Assembly (NCBI RefSeq): GCF_002095435.2
Contig: NZ_MJEJ02000054.1
Location: forward strand, 1-64,000
Length of the DNA: 64,000 nucleotides
Source of the DNA: Williamsia sp. 1138
GTDB lineage: Bacteria > Actinomycetota > Actinomycetes > Mycobacteriales > Mycobacteriaceae
Direction: 5' to 3'
The notes under the pieces were generated by a model. That model did no database searches. It saw only the letters and a list, made by a program, of their open reading frames with translations, and was not told where the DNA came from. The number at the start of each line of letters is the position of its first letter. Positions within the stretch are counted from its first letter, which is position 1. Made by a program: the position numbers and the translations under genes. Shown here in pieces: positions 25,991-34,204 of this stretch.

Positions 25991-26428
25991 GTGCTCGACG
26001 AGATGCAGCGCGAGGCCACCGAGCTGTTTGCAGCCGGTGAGTACACTCACGCGCTCGCCGAGTTCTCGGTGCTCCGCGAGATCCGCTGCCGCCGCGAGGG
26101 CCCGTACTCGTTGATGTGCCTGTCCAATTTGCACGACGTGATCCGCTGCCAGGTCCGCTTGAAGTTGTGGGCCGACTGCGAGCCGATGTGCCGCGATCTG
26201 CTCGCCAAGTACACCTTCACCCACGGTCCGACGGATCCCGACACCCTCGATGTCACCGAGCACATGATCGCCACGCTCGAGGGACTCGGCCGCCGCGGCG
26301 AGGCCGCGGAACTCTGCAACCGGACCGCCGACGCTCTCGTCGCCGCCGGACAACGCCGCAAAGCCGTGGTCTTCCGCGATGCGGCCACCCGTCACCTGCA
26401 ACAATCCCCCGAACCCACTGGGCGCTGA
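25991..26428 (+). CDS. TPR-like hypothetical protein
   Basis: A 145-residue, all-helical protein with tetratricopeptide-like packing (REATELFAAGEYTHALAEFS, later HMIATLEGLGRRGEAAELCN). No membrane span or signal peptide. A GTG start is used; an ATG four codons later is possible. Such short TPR proteins are usually adaptors. It is followed by a long imperfect inverted repeat. I do not recognise a specific family. Confidence 0.65.
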   Translation: MLDEMQREATELFAAGEYTHALAEFSVLREIRCRREGPYSLMCLSNLHDVIRCQVRLKLWADCEPMCRDLLAKYTFTHGPTDPDTLDVTEHMIATLEGLGRRGEAAELCNRTADALVAAGQRRKAVVFRDAATRHLQQSPEPTGR

Positions 26429-26440
26429 ACGCTCCTTCTC

Positions 26441-26512
26441 AGAATTCGCGCAACCTGCGCGCATACGCGCCAGTTGCACCTGTCGCGTACGCACGCAGGT
26501 GGCGCGAATTCT
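26441..26512. repeat. Long imperfect inverted repeat (29-nt arms)
   Basis: Arms 26441-26469 and 26484-26512 pair with three mismatches around a 14-base loop. Both ends carry AGAATTCGCGC. It lies after the TPR-like gene and before the GntR promoter. There is no T-run as in a classical terminator, so it may be a rho-independent-like barrier, an mRNA stabiliser or a dispersed repeat. Confidence 0.7.
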
Positions 26513-26531
26513 CACGCTGCTCGATTGTGCT

Positions 26532-26550
26532 TAGATACAAGTTGTGTCTA
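26532..26550. promoter_or_regulatory. GntR operator overlapping the start codon
   Basis: TAGATACAA-G-TTGTGTCTA, with 8 of 9 positions paired, covers the GTG start of the GntR gene. TAGATA or TACAAG inside it can serve as -10, which would make the mRNA leaderless and autoregulated. Confidence 0.55.
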
Positions 26551-27185
26551 TCGCATTGTCTGCCGCCGAACGCGCGTATCGCCGCGTCAAGGACCGGATT
26601 CTGTCCGGGTCCCTTGCCGGTGGTGAGCTGATCAGCGAAGGCGAGGTCGCCGCCTCGCTCGAGATGTCACGCACCCCGGTACGCGAGGCTTTTCTGCGCC
26701 TCGAGGCCGAGGGCTGGATGAAGCTGTACCCGAAACGGGGGGCACTGATCGTGCCGGTTCCACCCGACGAAGCAGAACACGTGATCGGCGCGCGCTTCCT
26801 GGTGGAGACAGGCGCGGTCCGCATCGTGGCCGGCACCGACCGCACCGGCCTCGTGCGGGAACTGCGTGCCGGCATCGAGCGGCACATCACACATGCCGAC
26901 GCCGGCGATGTCGATGCCTTCACCAAGGAAGACGCCACGTTCCACCGGATCTTCGTGCAGGCGGCGGGCAACCCTCTGCTCTCGGCGTTCTACGACACGC
27001 TCCGTGACCGTCAGCTCCGGATGACCAGCGCATCGGTGCAGCGCGACCACGCCCAGATGCAGCGGATCATCAAACACCACACCGAACTGACCGATCTGAT
27101 CGAGACCGGCGATGTCGAGGGCTTCTCCGAGACACTGTCTGCACACCTGACGGCGGTGCACGACCTGCGGAGGCCGCCGTCATGA
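26544..27185 (+). CDS. GntR-family regulator (FCD type)
   Basis: A 213-residue repressor. Winged helix at about 8-75 (YRRVKDRILSG, then EGEVAASLEMSRTPVREAFL), then the FCD ligand domain with its metal-binding pattern (ARFLVETGAVRIVA, D-x-x-FH at DATFHRIF, and later H residues). Such regulators respond to organic acids. The start lies within its own operator, and the last four bases overlap the start of the MFS gene, so both are probably induced by the transported compound. Confidence 0.9.
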   Translation: MSIALSAAERAYRRVKDRILSGSLAGGELISEGEVAASLEMSRTPVREAFLRLEAEGWMKLYPKRGALIVPVPPDEAEHVIGARFLVETGAVRIVAGTDRTGLVRELRAGIERHITHADAGDVDAFTKEDATFHRIFVQAAGNPLLSAFYDTLRDRQLRMTSASVQRDHAQMQRIIKHHTELTDLIETGDVEGFSETLSAHLTAVHDLRRPPS

Positions 27186-28489
27186 GAAGCAACTGGTTCG
27201 GCGTCTGCGCGGCGATGTTCGCAATTGCCTGGGGCGGCAACGAATTCACTCCACTGCTGGTGTTCTACAAGCACGAGTACGAGATGTCCGGCCCCACGGT
27301 CGACGTGCTCCTGTTCGCCTACGTACTCGGCATGATCCCGGCACTGCTCATCGGCGGTCCGCTGTCCGACCGTTACGGTCGTCGTCCGCTCATGCGTCCC
27401 GCAGCGTTCATCGCTGCCGCCGGATCGCTGGTGCTGGCCGTTGCCACCGACGGCGTCTTCTTACTCGGCGTCGGCCGGATCCTCGGGGGCATCGCCATCG
27501 GGCTGGCGATGGCGGTGGGCACCAGTTGGCTCAAGGAGTTGTCCAGTCCCCCTTACTCGTACGCCGGGGTGGGCAGCGGCGCGAAGCGCGCTGCCATGAG
27601 CCTGACTGCCGGTTTCGGCATCGGTGCCGGAGTCGCGGGCCTGCTCGCGGAGTGGGGACCCTGGCCGCACGCCTTCTCGTACGTCCTGAACGCTGCCATC
27701 TGCCTGATCGGTGCGGCGTGGGTGTGGAATGTGCCGGAGACGAAGCCGAAGGCGGAGCTCGACCATGTGCCGGAGACGAAGCCGAAGGCGGAGCTCGACC
27801 ATATGCCGGAGACGAAGCCGAGAACGCCGGGCGCGCGGTCGGGCCTGCTGTCCGACCTCACGATCCCGTCCGCGGGTCACGCTCGATTCCTGCTGGTGGT
27901 CGTACCGTTGGCGCCCTGGGTGTTCGGGGCCGCAATCGGATGCCAGGCGATTCTGCCGTCGCTGATCGCACCGGAGGTCGACGCGGCGCCGATGGCGTTC
28001 GCGGCGCTCGTCTCCGTCGTGACACTGAGTTGTGGTTTCGCAATTCAGACGGTGGCGCGGCGGATCGACCGGCCAGACTCCGCCCGGGCCAGTCAGGTGG
28101 CGCTGACATTGCTGATTCTCGGAATGGGAGCCGCTGCAGCGGCTTCGGCGCTGTTGACGATCTGGGCCGTCCTGCTTGCCGCCGTGGTGCTGGGCGCCGG
28201 GTATGGAATCGCACTGGTGGCAGGATTGTCGGAGGTCCAGCGTATTGCCGGTCCAGGCGACCTCGCCGGACTCACGGCCGTCTATTACGCACTCACCTAC
28301 CTCGGGTTCGCGGTGCCCGCGACCCTGGCCTATCTACACGAGTACATTCCCGCCGTGACCTATCCGTGGATGTTCGGGTTCGGTGCTGTCGCTGCTGCGG
28401 CAACCCTGCTCTTCGTCACCCGAAGCGCCCAGCGTCACCCGTCGGGAGCACTGGCCACACCCGATCCGGCGACTTCTGCGCGGCTCTGA
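27182..28489 (+). CDS. MFS transporter with repeat-expanded central loop
   Basis: A 435-residue major facilitator with twelve predicted spans. The loop 2-3 motif is GGPLSDRYGRRPLM, the signature of the superfamily. The cytoplasmic loop between spans 6 and 7 (residues about 184-213) carries PETKPKAELDH twice and a third partial copy. ATGA overlap with the GntR gene indicates one operon, so its substrate is probably the GntR ligand, a small organic acid or sugar acid. Confidence 0.88.
   Translation: MRSNWFGVCAAMFAIAWGGNEFTPLLVFYKHEYEMSGPTVDVLLFAYVLGMIPALLIGGPLSDRYGRRPLMRPAAFIAAAGSLVLAVATDGVFLLGVGRILGGIAIGLAMAVGTSWLKELSSPPYSYAGVGSGAKRAAMSLTAGFGIGAGVAGLLAEWGPWPHAFSYVLNAAICLIGAAWVWNVPETKPKAELDHVPETKPKAELDHMPETKPRTPGARSGLLSDLTIPSAGHARFLLVVVPLAPWVFGAAIGCQAILPSLIAPEVDAAPMAFAALVSVVTLSCGFAIQTVARRIDRPDSARASQVALTLLILGMGAAAAASALLTIWAVLLAAVVLGAGYGIALVAGLSEVQRIAGPGDLAGLTAVYYALTYLGFAVPATLAYLHEYIPAVTYPWMFGFGAVAAAATLLFVTRSAQRHPSGALATPDPATSARL
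27731..27820 (+). repeat. 36-bp tandem repeat, 2.5 copies, in the MFS gene
   Basis: Units start at 27731 and 27767, with a partial third copy from 27803. The first two are identical. The repeat preserves frame (12 codons) and encodes charged, proline-containing loop sequence. Confidence 0.9.
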
Positions 28490-28501
28490 CACTATCGATT
28501 G

Positions 28502-29320
28502 GTGTCTGACCCATTCAGCTTCTTCAGCATCCGGCCCGGTGACAATGCGCTGATCCCCACCAGGTGGGCGATGAGCGCGTGGGGTGCGGATTCGCTCAAC
28601 GGGCCGGCTGTGTGCTCCGCGGCGGCGCGGGTTCTCGAGCAGGAGTTCTCGGATCCCGACTTCGTCCCCGCACGGCTGACGTTCGACCTGTTCAAGTCCG
28701 CGAAGAACCAGCCGATGACATTGCACACCCGCTTGGTCCGTTCCGGTCGAAGGATCAAGGTCGCCGATGTCGAGGTCATGCAAGGCGACGTTGTGGTCGC
28801 TCGCGCGACCGGCGTCTTCCTACGCAGGTCGGGTCCCCCTCCGGGCAGCGAATGGCATCCGTCGCCGACGTTCACGCCGCCCGAGGAAGCAGCCGACGAC
28901 GATTCCCGGTCGCGCCACCCCTGGATGCAGACCGACGACACCGACTGGACGCGAGGCATCGGGACCCACCAGAACGTCGCCCGCAAGCGCGCCTGGAGTA
29001 CCGCCATGGCCGTCGTACCCGACGAACCCGCGTCGCCGTTCGTGCACGCGGTCCAGTCTGCCGAGTCGACAAGTCTGGTCACCAATCTCGGCACCGACGG
29101 CATCGGTTACATCAACTGCGACCTCACGATGGCGCTCAGCCGTCTCCCGGAGGGCCCGCAGCTCGGGATCGAAGCCGATACCCACTTCACCGCGGACGGA
29201 ATCTCGGTGGGGACGGCCACCCTGTACGACCTCAAAGGGCCCTACGGAACCGGTATGGTCACCGCTGTCAGCAATGCAGCAGCACAGATCGACTTCACCA
29301 ACAGAACAGGTCTGGTCTAG
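28502..29320 (+). CDS. Thioesterase-family (double-hotdog) protein
   Basis: A 272-residue protein resembling acyl-CoA thioesterase II-like double-hotdog proteins of actinobacteria: WGADSLNGPAVCSAAARVLE, RLVRSGRRIKVADVEVMQGD, then the second repeat GYINCDLTMALSRLPEG and THFTADGISVGTATLYD. Catalytic residues are not certain by eye. GTG at 28502 is used. It precedes an alpha/beta hydrolase by 14 bases and is likely cotranscribed with it. Confidence 0.78.
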   Translation: MSDPFSFFSIRPGDNALIPTRWAMSAWGADSLNGPAVCSAAARVLEQEFSDPDFVPARLTFDLFKSAKNQPMTLHTRLVRSGRRIKVADVEVMQGDVVVARATGVFLRRSGPPPGSEWHPSPTFTPPEEAADDDSRSRHPWMQTDDTDWTRGIGTHQNVARKRAWSTAMAVVPDEPASPFVHAVQSAESTSLVTNLGTDGIGYINCDLTMALSRLPEGPQLGIEADTHFTADGISVGTATLYDLKGPYGTGMVTAVSNAAAQIDFTNRTGLV

Positions 29321-29334
29321 ACACCGAGGGGCCG

Positions 29335-30171
29335 ATGGAAAACATAGAGCTTGCGACCGGAATCACGTTGGGCGCCAGCCGCGTCGGCGACGGGCCTGTT
29401 GTCCTGCTCAACGGTGGCCTCGGGATGCCGGCAATGGTCTGGGAGCTGTGTGGCCTGACTGCGTCGCTGGTCGACGCGGGTTTTACCGTGATCTCCTACA
29501 ACGCACGGGGGCTGGCGCCGTCGTCGGCCCCGCCGGCGCCCTATTCGATCGCGGATCTGGCGGGCGACGCGGAGGCGCTACTCGACCACTTCGATGTCAC
29601 CGAGGCCATCGTGATCGGTTACTCGATGGGTTGCTACGTGACCCAGTCCATGCTGCGCACTCGACCTGAGTTGGTCACGGCAGCAGTTCTTTTCGCCGGA
29701 CTACAGCCATCGCCCATCGGAGCCCTGGTAGGCGAGATGGAGATCGGGCTGATCGAGCAGATCGGCGAGATACCTCAGGCGGTACTGGTTTTCGAACAGT
29801 TGATGACGACTTTGCACACCACCCTGCTGCAAGACCCCGCCACGGTGGCCGGCTGGCGCGACATCCTGAGTGCGTCTGACGGCGGTTGGGCAAGCCCCGA
29901 TGGCTTCAAGGGTCAGCTCATGGCCTCCTACGCCTGGATCAGCGCCGGCGAACCCCTGCCCGAACACCTCACGCAGATCGACATCCCCACCCTGGTACTG
30001 GCTTTCGAGCACGATCTGTTCTTCCCGCCCGCGCAGTCGCGCGAAACTGCGGATCTGATCCCCGGCTCCGCATTTGTCCAGATCGACGGCGCGGGCCACG
30101 GCGGCCTGTTCACCGGTCCCGGCGACAGCGTCGAGCGGATCACGGCCTTTTGCAGTCAGCACCGGCCCTGA
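29335..30171 (+). CDS. Alpha/beta hydrolase
   Basis: A 278-residue hydrolase. Oxyanion region LLNGGLG, nucleophile elbow GYSMGC with Ser97, acid in LAFEHDLFFPP, and catalytic His in GAGHGGLF. It lacks a signal peptide. Closest general types are esterases/peroxidase-like hydrolases of the MhpC family; substrate unknown. The neighbour upstream is a hotdog thioesterase, suggesting acyl-CoA or ester metabolism. Confidence 0.85.
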   Translation: MENIELATGITLGASRVGDGPVVLLNGGLGMPAMVWELCGLTASLVDAGFTVISYNARGLAPSSAPPAPYSIADLAGDAEALLDHFDVTEAIVIGYSMGCYVTQSMLRTRPELVTAAVLFAGLQPSPIGALVGEMEIGLIEQIGEIPQAVLVFEQLMTTLHTTLLQDPATVAGWRDILSASDGGWASPDGFKGQLMASYAWISAGEPLPEHLTQIDIPTLVLAFEHDLFFPPAQSRETADLIPGSAFVQIDGAGHGGLFTGPGDSVERITAFCSQHRP

Positions 30172-30189
30172 CCCATCAGACCATTCGCA

Positions 30190-30260
30190 CTGAGATCGTC
30201 CACGTCAGTGGTGCCCAAGGGCACTATGCCCTTCGAGCCCTCTGAGGTGGACGATTTCAG
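30190..30260. terminator. Nested inverted repeats between convergent genes
   Basis: Outer 21-nt arms (30190-30210 and 30240-30260) pair with three mismatches. Inside are two mutually exclusive perfect hairpins, GTGCCC-AA-GGGCAC (30211-30224) and AGGGCA-CTA-TGCCCT. It lies between the ends of convergent genes and probably ends transcription in both directions, though no strong T-run is present. Confidence 0.5.
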
Positions 30261-30321
30261 GGCACCTTCGTGGTGTTTAAACTACTGCGCACCAGGCAGA
30301 TTCAACGGTTCAGGCCCACCC

Positions 30322-31488
30322 TCAGATCTGCTGGCCGTCCCACTCGTGGTCGTGCATGAACCCCTCGGCGAGCCCGACCTTGTAGCGCATGGAGTTCAGC
30401 AAGATGTTTCCCATGGCCAGCGGGATCCCGGCGAGTGGGCCGATGTCGTCACGCTGACTGATCACCTCATCGGTCCGTCGGTAGTCGCGCGCGAATCCTC
30501 GCAGTGTGTTGCCCTCGAGAGCTGACTTACGCCAGCCGTAGAGCAACATTCCGGGACCGAGCATCTTTCGCGCATCGGGGTCTGGAGTGATCACCTCGTC
30601 GTTCTCTCCGAAGAACGCGCGGTCGACTCGATTGTGGGGTTCGAACATCAAGATGCCACTCGTCGAGCGTGGATTGCATTCGATGGTGTAGAGCCCGCGA
30701 TCGGGATGTTCGATGAAATCGAACCCGATCTGCCCGGTGAAATTGATTTCTTTCACTCGCCGCTCAACCCACTCGTTGATACCCGGATGAACCACAGGCT
30801 CAAAGCTCAGACACGACTGCCCATTGATGGCATACCTCACCGGATAAACGGTGTGCGCGAACACCTTGCCGCGATGACACACCGAATACGTGCAATACTT
30901 ATCGCCTTTCAGCCATTCTTGCGCCAGCCAGGGATTGAGCGGATCGAACTCGAGGTCGGCAGGAACTTCCCCCGGATCGACTTTGTACACCTGCTGCGAA
31001 CCTCGCGAATAAACCTGCTTGAGCGCGAATGGCCGATCGAAATCAAGTGCCGCCAGCTCATCCGCAGAACGTACCTGGGCATACTTCAGCGTCGGGATTT
31101 TTAGACTGTCGAGCAGCACCTGATACTCGAACTTGTTGTGCAGGCGATTCTCGGTCAGAAAATCCGAGAGCAGCAACTCGCATTCGGGTGGGAACTGATC
31201 CTGTGCCATCGCAAGAATGTCGGTCTCTTCGTGGATCGGGATCAGCAGATCGATCGACTGCTCCCGGACCAATTCGGCTATTGCATCAACATATTCACGC
31301 GGCTCGAACTTCGGCCGCGGAACTCGAAACACTTTTTGCACCGAATTGGAGAATCGAGAGATGGGAAATCGCATCGAATCCGCGATGAACACATTGTGTC
31401 CACCGGCATTCATCAAGCGCGCGAGTTCCAGGGTCAGAAACGATCTGCCGAATGTGATGAGCACGTTCTTGCCCGAACGAGTCGACAT
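30322..31488 (-). CDS. ATP-grasp enzyme
   Basis: A 388-residue ATP-grasp protein of the carbamoyl-phosphate synthase-like group. An N-terminal Rossmann-like pre-grasp domain (VLITFGRSFLTLELARLMNA) is followed by the ATP-binding region (PFALKQVYSRGSQQVYKV) and the metal-binding strand FDFIEHPDRGLYTIECNPRS. Members ligate a carboxylate to an amine or thiol. No peptide precursor or partner ligase gene is adjacent, so the product is unknown. An open frame continues upstream of the ATG at 31488, but it lacks family sequence. Divergent from the DMT transporter. Confidence 0.82.
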   Translation of the reverse strand: MSTRSGKNVLITFGRSFLTLELARLMNAGGHNVFIADSMRFPISRFSNSVQKVFRVPRPKFEPREYVDAIAELVREQSIDLLIPIHEETDILAMAQDQFPPECELLLSDFLTENRLHNKFEYQVLLDSLKIPTLKYAQVRSADELAALDFDRPFALKQVYSRGSQQVYKVDPGEVPADLEFDPLNPWLAQEWLKGDKYCTYSVCHRGKVFAHTVYPVRYAINGQSCLSFEPVVHPGINEWVERRVKEINFTGQIGFDFIEHPDRGLYTIECNPRSTSGILMFEPHNRVDRAFFGENDEVITPDPDARKMLGPGMLLYGWRKSALEGNTLRGFARDYRRTDEVISQRDDIGPLAGIPLAMGNILLNSMRYKVGLAEGFMHDHEWDGQQI

Positions 31489-31516
31489 CAGGCCCCACCA
31501 CTGAGCAGAAGAATGG

Positions 31517-31545
31517 CTAACACCTGCAGCATGGTAGCTTAATAT
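31517..31545 (+). promoter_or_regulatory. Promoter of the DMT transporter gene
   Basis: CTAACA (31517-31522) and TAATAT (31540-31545) are 17 bases apart. The transcript would carry a perfect GCCGTC-GTAT-GACGGC hairpin (31575-31590) ending just before the GGAGG ribosome site, so structure may tune translation. Confidence 0.55.
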
Positions 31546-31605
31546 CCGCCCCACGGACGGGCGCGGGGTGGGCTGCCGTCGTATGACGGCGACGGAGGTG
31601 TCCGG

Positions 31606-32631
31606 GTGTTTCTGATCGGGGTCTTGTTCGCCAGCGCGGCGGCGGTCGCCTACGGCGTATCGACAGTGCTGCGTGCCCTCGGCGCGCGCAAAGCTGCTGT
31701 CGAGGCCCGCAATGCGCACAAGGACGGACAACTCACGGCCGCCGGTGGACCATCGGTGTCGTCGACGATCGACACCTTCAAGACACCAGACTTCATCATC
31801 GGCACCTCCCTGGTCGTGATCGGTTTCGGTGCAGGCGCAGTTGCCGCCCGGTTCCTGCCCCTCTTCCTCTCACAGACCATCGTCTCGGCGAATCTGATCG
31901 TCACCGCACTCATCGGCACCGCGGTCCTGGGAATCCGCCTGCACGGTCGCGACTGGGTCGCGATGTGCACAGTCGTCTTCTCTTTGTGCGCACTCGGGAT
32001 GTCGTCCTCGCATCTGAGTGGTGGAGGCGAACAGATCAGCTTCCACTGGGGGTTGCTCGGTGCCACCTGCGTGCTCGCGACGCTGGCCCTGCTGGCGGTG
32101 TACAAACTCGGCGAGCGCGGCGCCATCGTGGGAGGTGCGGCAGCCGGTCTGCTGTTCGGCGTCATAGCCATCTCGGTCCGGATCCTGCGCGGTGTCGATC
32201 CGTTCGACATCGTCACATTGCTCACCGATCCGGCCGCCTGGACGATCGCCATCGCGGGCGCCGTCGGTTTCTACGTTCAAACCGTCGCGCTGCAGCTGGG
32301 CCAGGTGAACGGGATCACCGCGGTGCTGGTCGTCGGCGAGACCGCAGGCCCAGGAATCATCGGCGTCGTATTCCTCGATGACAGCGCCAAGCCCGGACTC
32401 GCCTGGTTGGCGGTCATCGGGTTCATCGGCGCAGTCGTCGGTGCAGTGCTGGTCGCGCTGTACAGCTCGGTCGACGCCGACCACTTCGGCGAGGCCGAGC
32501 CGTCTGTCGGTGGCTGGCGGCTCGGACGCACACGCCGGACCACGCCCTCCGATGTGGAACCCGACAGCCTGGTCGTAGGTGACCTACCCCCGCAGCGCGA
32601 CGCGGAGAGCCAACGCAGCAAGGGCAGCTGA
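31606..32631 (+). CDS. DMT/EamA-like membrane transporter
   Basis: A 341-residue protein with about ten hydrophobic spans in two similar halves, as in the drug/metabolite transporter superfamily (FLIGVLFASAAAVAYGVSTV, then LPLFLSQTIVSANLIVTALI, later AVLVVGETAGPGIIGVVFL). A hydrophilic C-terminal tail of about 55 residues follows. GTG start with GGAGG at nine bases. Substrate unknown. Divergent from the ATP-grasp gene, and conceivably the exporter of its product. Confidence 0.78.
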   Translation: MFLIGVLFASAAAVAYGVSTVLRALGARKAAVEARNAHKDGQLTAAGGPSVSSTIDTFKTPDFIIGTSLVVIGFGAGAVAARFLPLFLSQTIVSANLIVTALIGTAVLGIRLHGRDWVAMCTVVFSLCALGMSSSHLSGGGEQISFHWGLLGATCVLATLALLAVYKLGERGAIVGGAAAGLLFGVIAISVRILRGVDPFDIVTLLTDPAAWTIAIAGAVGFYVQTVALQLGQVNGITAVLVVGETAGPGIIGVVFLDDSAKPGLAWLAVIGFIGAVVGAVLVALYSSVDADHFGEAEPSVGGWRLGRTRRTTPSDVEPDSLVVGDLPPQRDAESQRSKGS

Positions 32632-32655
32632 CCGGCCCGGGGACCACCCTGCGGT

Positions 32656-33753
32656 TCAGAGCGACACCGTCTCGGGTGCCTGCGGTCGGATCCGGCGGGC
32701 GAGCATGCGGCGGTCCACCACATTGACGATCACGATCACCAACGCGGCCAGACCCCAGCCCAGCACGATGTCGAACACGTAGTGCTCGGCCGTGTAGACG
32801 AGCGTGAACGCCATCGCCAGCGCGTACCCCAGGAACAGGGTGCGGCCCAGAGCGCGCACCCGCGGCCACATGAAGAGTGCGAGGAACATCGTCAGTCCGG
32901 CGTGCAAAGAGGGGACGGCGGCGACCAGATTCGCCTTCGCCTGGCCGAGCTTCAGCAGACTCGAGGCCGCGTGGATGTCGAGGACCTCCCATCCGCGCGC
33001 GGAGATCCGCTGCACGTAGGGCTCGGCACCCTCGTGGTGCGGATTGACCTCGCCCAGCATCCCGCCACCCTCATACGGTGCCCGGTCCATGCACGACGGG
33101 TGCCGCGGATGGTCCTGCACCTCCACCGCGTTGCACTGTGCCGCGGCCCAGGGCGGTGCCGCCGGGACAAGGGTGTATCCGACCAGGGCGAGAAACGTCA
33201 GGAGCAGGAACCCGGCCGCATAGCGACGCCACACGTGCCGGTTCCGGAGCCACAGGACCGCAGCAGCCGCGTAGGGCACGATGAAGTACGACATGTAGAC
33301 GACGCTGGTGATCACCTCCCACCAGGGCGGCTGCTCTTGCTTGAGCTGACTCTGCAGCCACGCGGTCGGATTCACCCCGAACAGCGCCTGATCGAAGTCG
33401 ATGGCCAGCGCCCACTGGGTCGGCATGTCCATCCACTGCGCGATGTTGCGGGTGAAGTCGTACAACAGGAGGATCGCGGCGAACGGCAGCCAGTCGACGA
33501 CGACGGTCAGCACGTTCCGCTTGCCGATGCACGCCGCGGCCAGTCCCGTGCACAGCAGCAGCAACAGGCGGGTGCGGTCGAACGCCAGGCCGAGGACCGC
33601 CAGATGCCAGATCACCACGCCCAGCCAGACCGAGATCGCGACCCACCGCCAGAGCGTGAGATCGGTGAGCCGGCCGCGCCACGACCGTTCGCGCCAACCG
33701 GTGGTGACCTCGGGTGGCGACACAGCGGGGCGATCAGCCTCCTGTGTGCTCAT
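32656..33753 (-). CDS. PAP2/Aur1-like membrane phosphatase or phosphotransferase
   Basis: A 365-residue membrane protein with six or more spans. The late motifs PSLHAG and YTAEHYVFDIVLGW match the histidine motifs of PAP2 enzymes of the inositolphosphotransferase (Aur1/Ipt1) branch. Mycolate actinobacteria use such enzymes in phosphoinositide or arabinan/galactan lipid metabolism, but the exact reaction is not readable. The ATG at 33753 is chosen; the frame upstream is charged and not family-like. Confidence 0.82.
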   Translation of the reverse strand: MSTQEADRPAVSPPEVTTGWRERSWRGRLTDLTLWRWVAISVWLGVVIWHLAVLGLAFDRTRLLLLLCTGLAAACIGKRNVLTVVVDWLPFAAILLLYDFTRNIAQWMDMPTQWALAIDFDQALFGVNPTAWLQSQLKQEQPPWWEVITSVVYMSYFIVPYAAAAVLWLRNRHVWRRYAAGFLLLTFLALVGYTLVPAAPPWAAAQCNAVEVQDHPRHPSCMDRAPYEGGGMLGEVNPHHEGAEPYVQRISARGWEVLDIHAASSLLKLGQAKANLVAAVPSLHAGLTMFLALFMWPRVRALGRTLFLGYALAMAFTLVYTAEHYVFDIVLGWGLAALVIVIVNVVDRRMLARRIRPQAPETVSL

Positions 33754-33922
33754 GCCACCCCCGCACTCATCCGCCACCCGCTGTTCGTCTCGTGTTCGTT
33801 CAGTGTTCCCGTCCATAACTTATGCGTTCGACCGACGATCGCGTCGGATGAAAGCCACAAACGTCCCCAGTGGTCTGAGTCACACTGGTGGTAAGCAGTC
33901 CATACGAACTCCGGAGGCGCCC

Positions 33923-34138
33923 GTGCCCAACAAGTACCTGCGATACGGCGATCAGCGATACATCATCAACAACGAAGCCGAAGCGCGGCTGAACCGGACG
34001 CTCGAAGCGGTGTACGCAGACGGTAGCCGGGGCCATCAGTGGCTCAACCTCTACCGGGACTCCGAGGCACCCTGTCGGCTGCTGATCGCGACGGGCGTGC
34101 CGATCTCCATCGAGACCGAACTATGTCTGGATGACTGA
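33923..34138 (+). CDS. Small hypothetical protein, 71 aa
   Basis: The GTG start has GGAGG at eight bases and yields 71 residues beginning PNKYLRYGDQRYIINNEAEA. No span or signal. The sequence is compact and balanced in composition, consistent with a real small cytosolic protein. I do not recognise a family. It lies just before the adenine methylase gene, separated by about 65 bases. Confidence 0.6.
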   Translation: MPNKYLRYGDQRYIINNEAEARLNRTLEAVYADGSRGHQWLNLYRDSEAPCRLLIATGVPISIETELCLDD

Positions 34139-34189
34139 CCGCGTCAAGGTCTCCGGTGTCACTGACCGAGGACCCCGGTGGAGCTGAGT

Positions 34190-34195
34190 TATAGG
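34190..34195 (+). promoter_or_regulatory. Probable -10 box of the adenine methylase operon
   Basis: TATAGG lies 10 bases before the GTG at 34205, so transcription from it would produce a leaderless or nearly leaderless message. This is why the start 34205 is preferred over 34178. Confidence 0.4.
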
Positions 34196-34204
34196 GTCAC
34201 ATCT

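Noticed and set aside
26441-26512. CRISPR-like repeat
   Set aside because: A single inverted pair with no repeat-spacer periodicity and no cas genes.
28564-29334. In-frame extension upstream of the alpha/beta hydrolase at 29335
   Set aside because: It overlaps the thioesterase gene in another frame and is Arg-rich; the hydrolase begins at the ATG of 29335.
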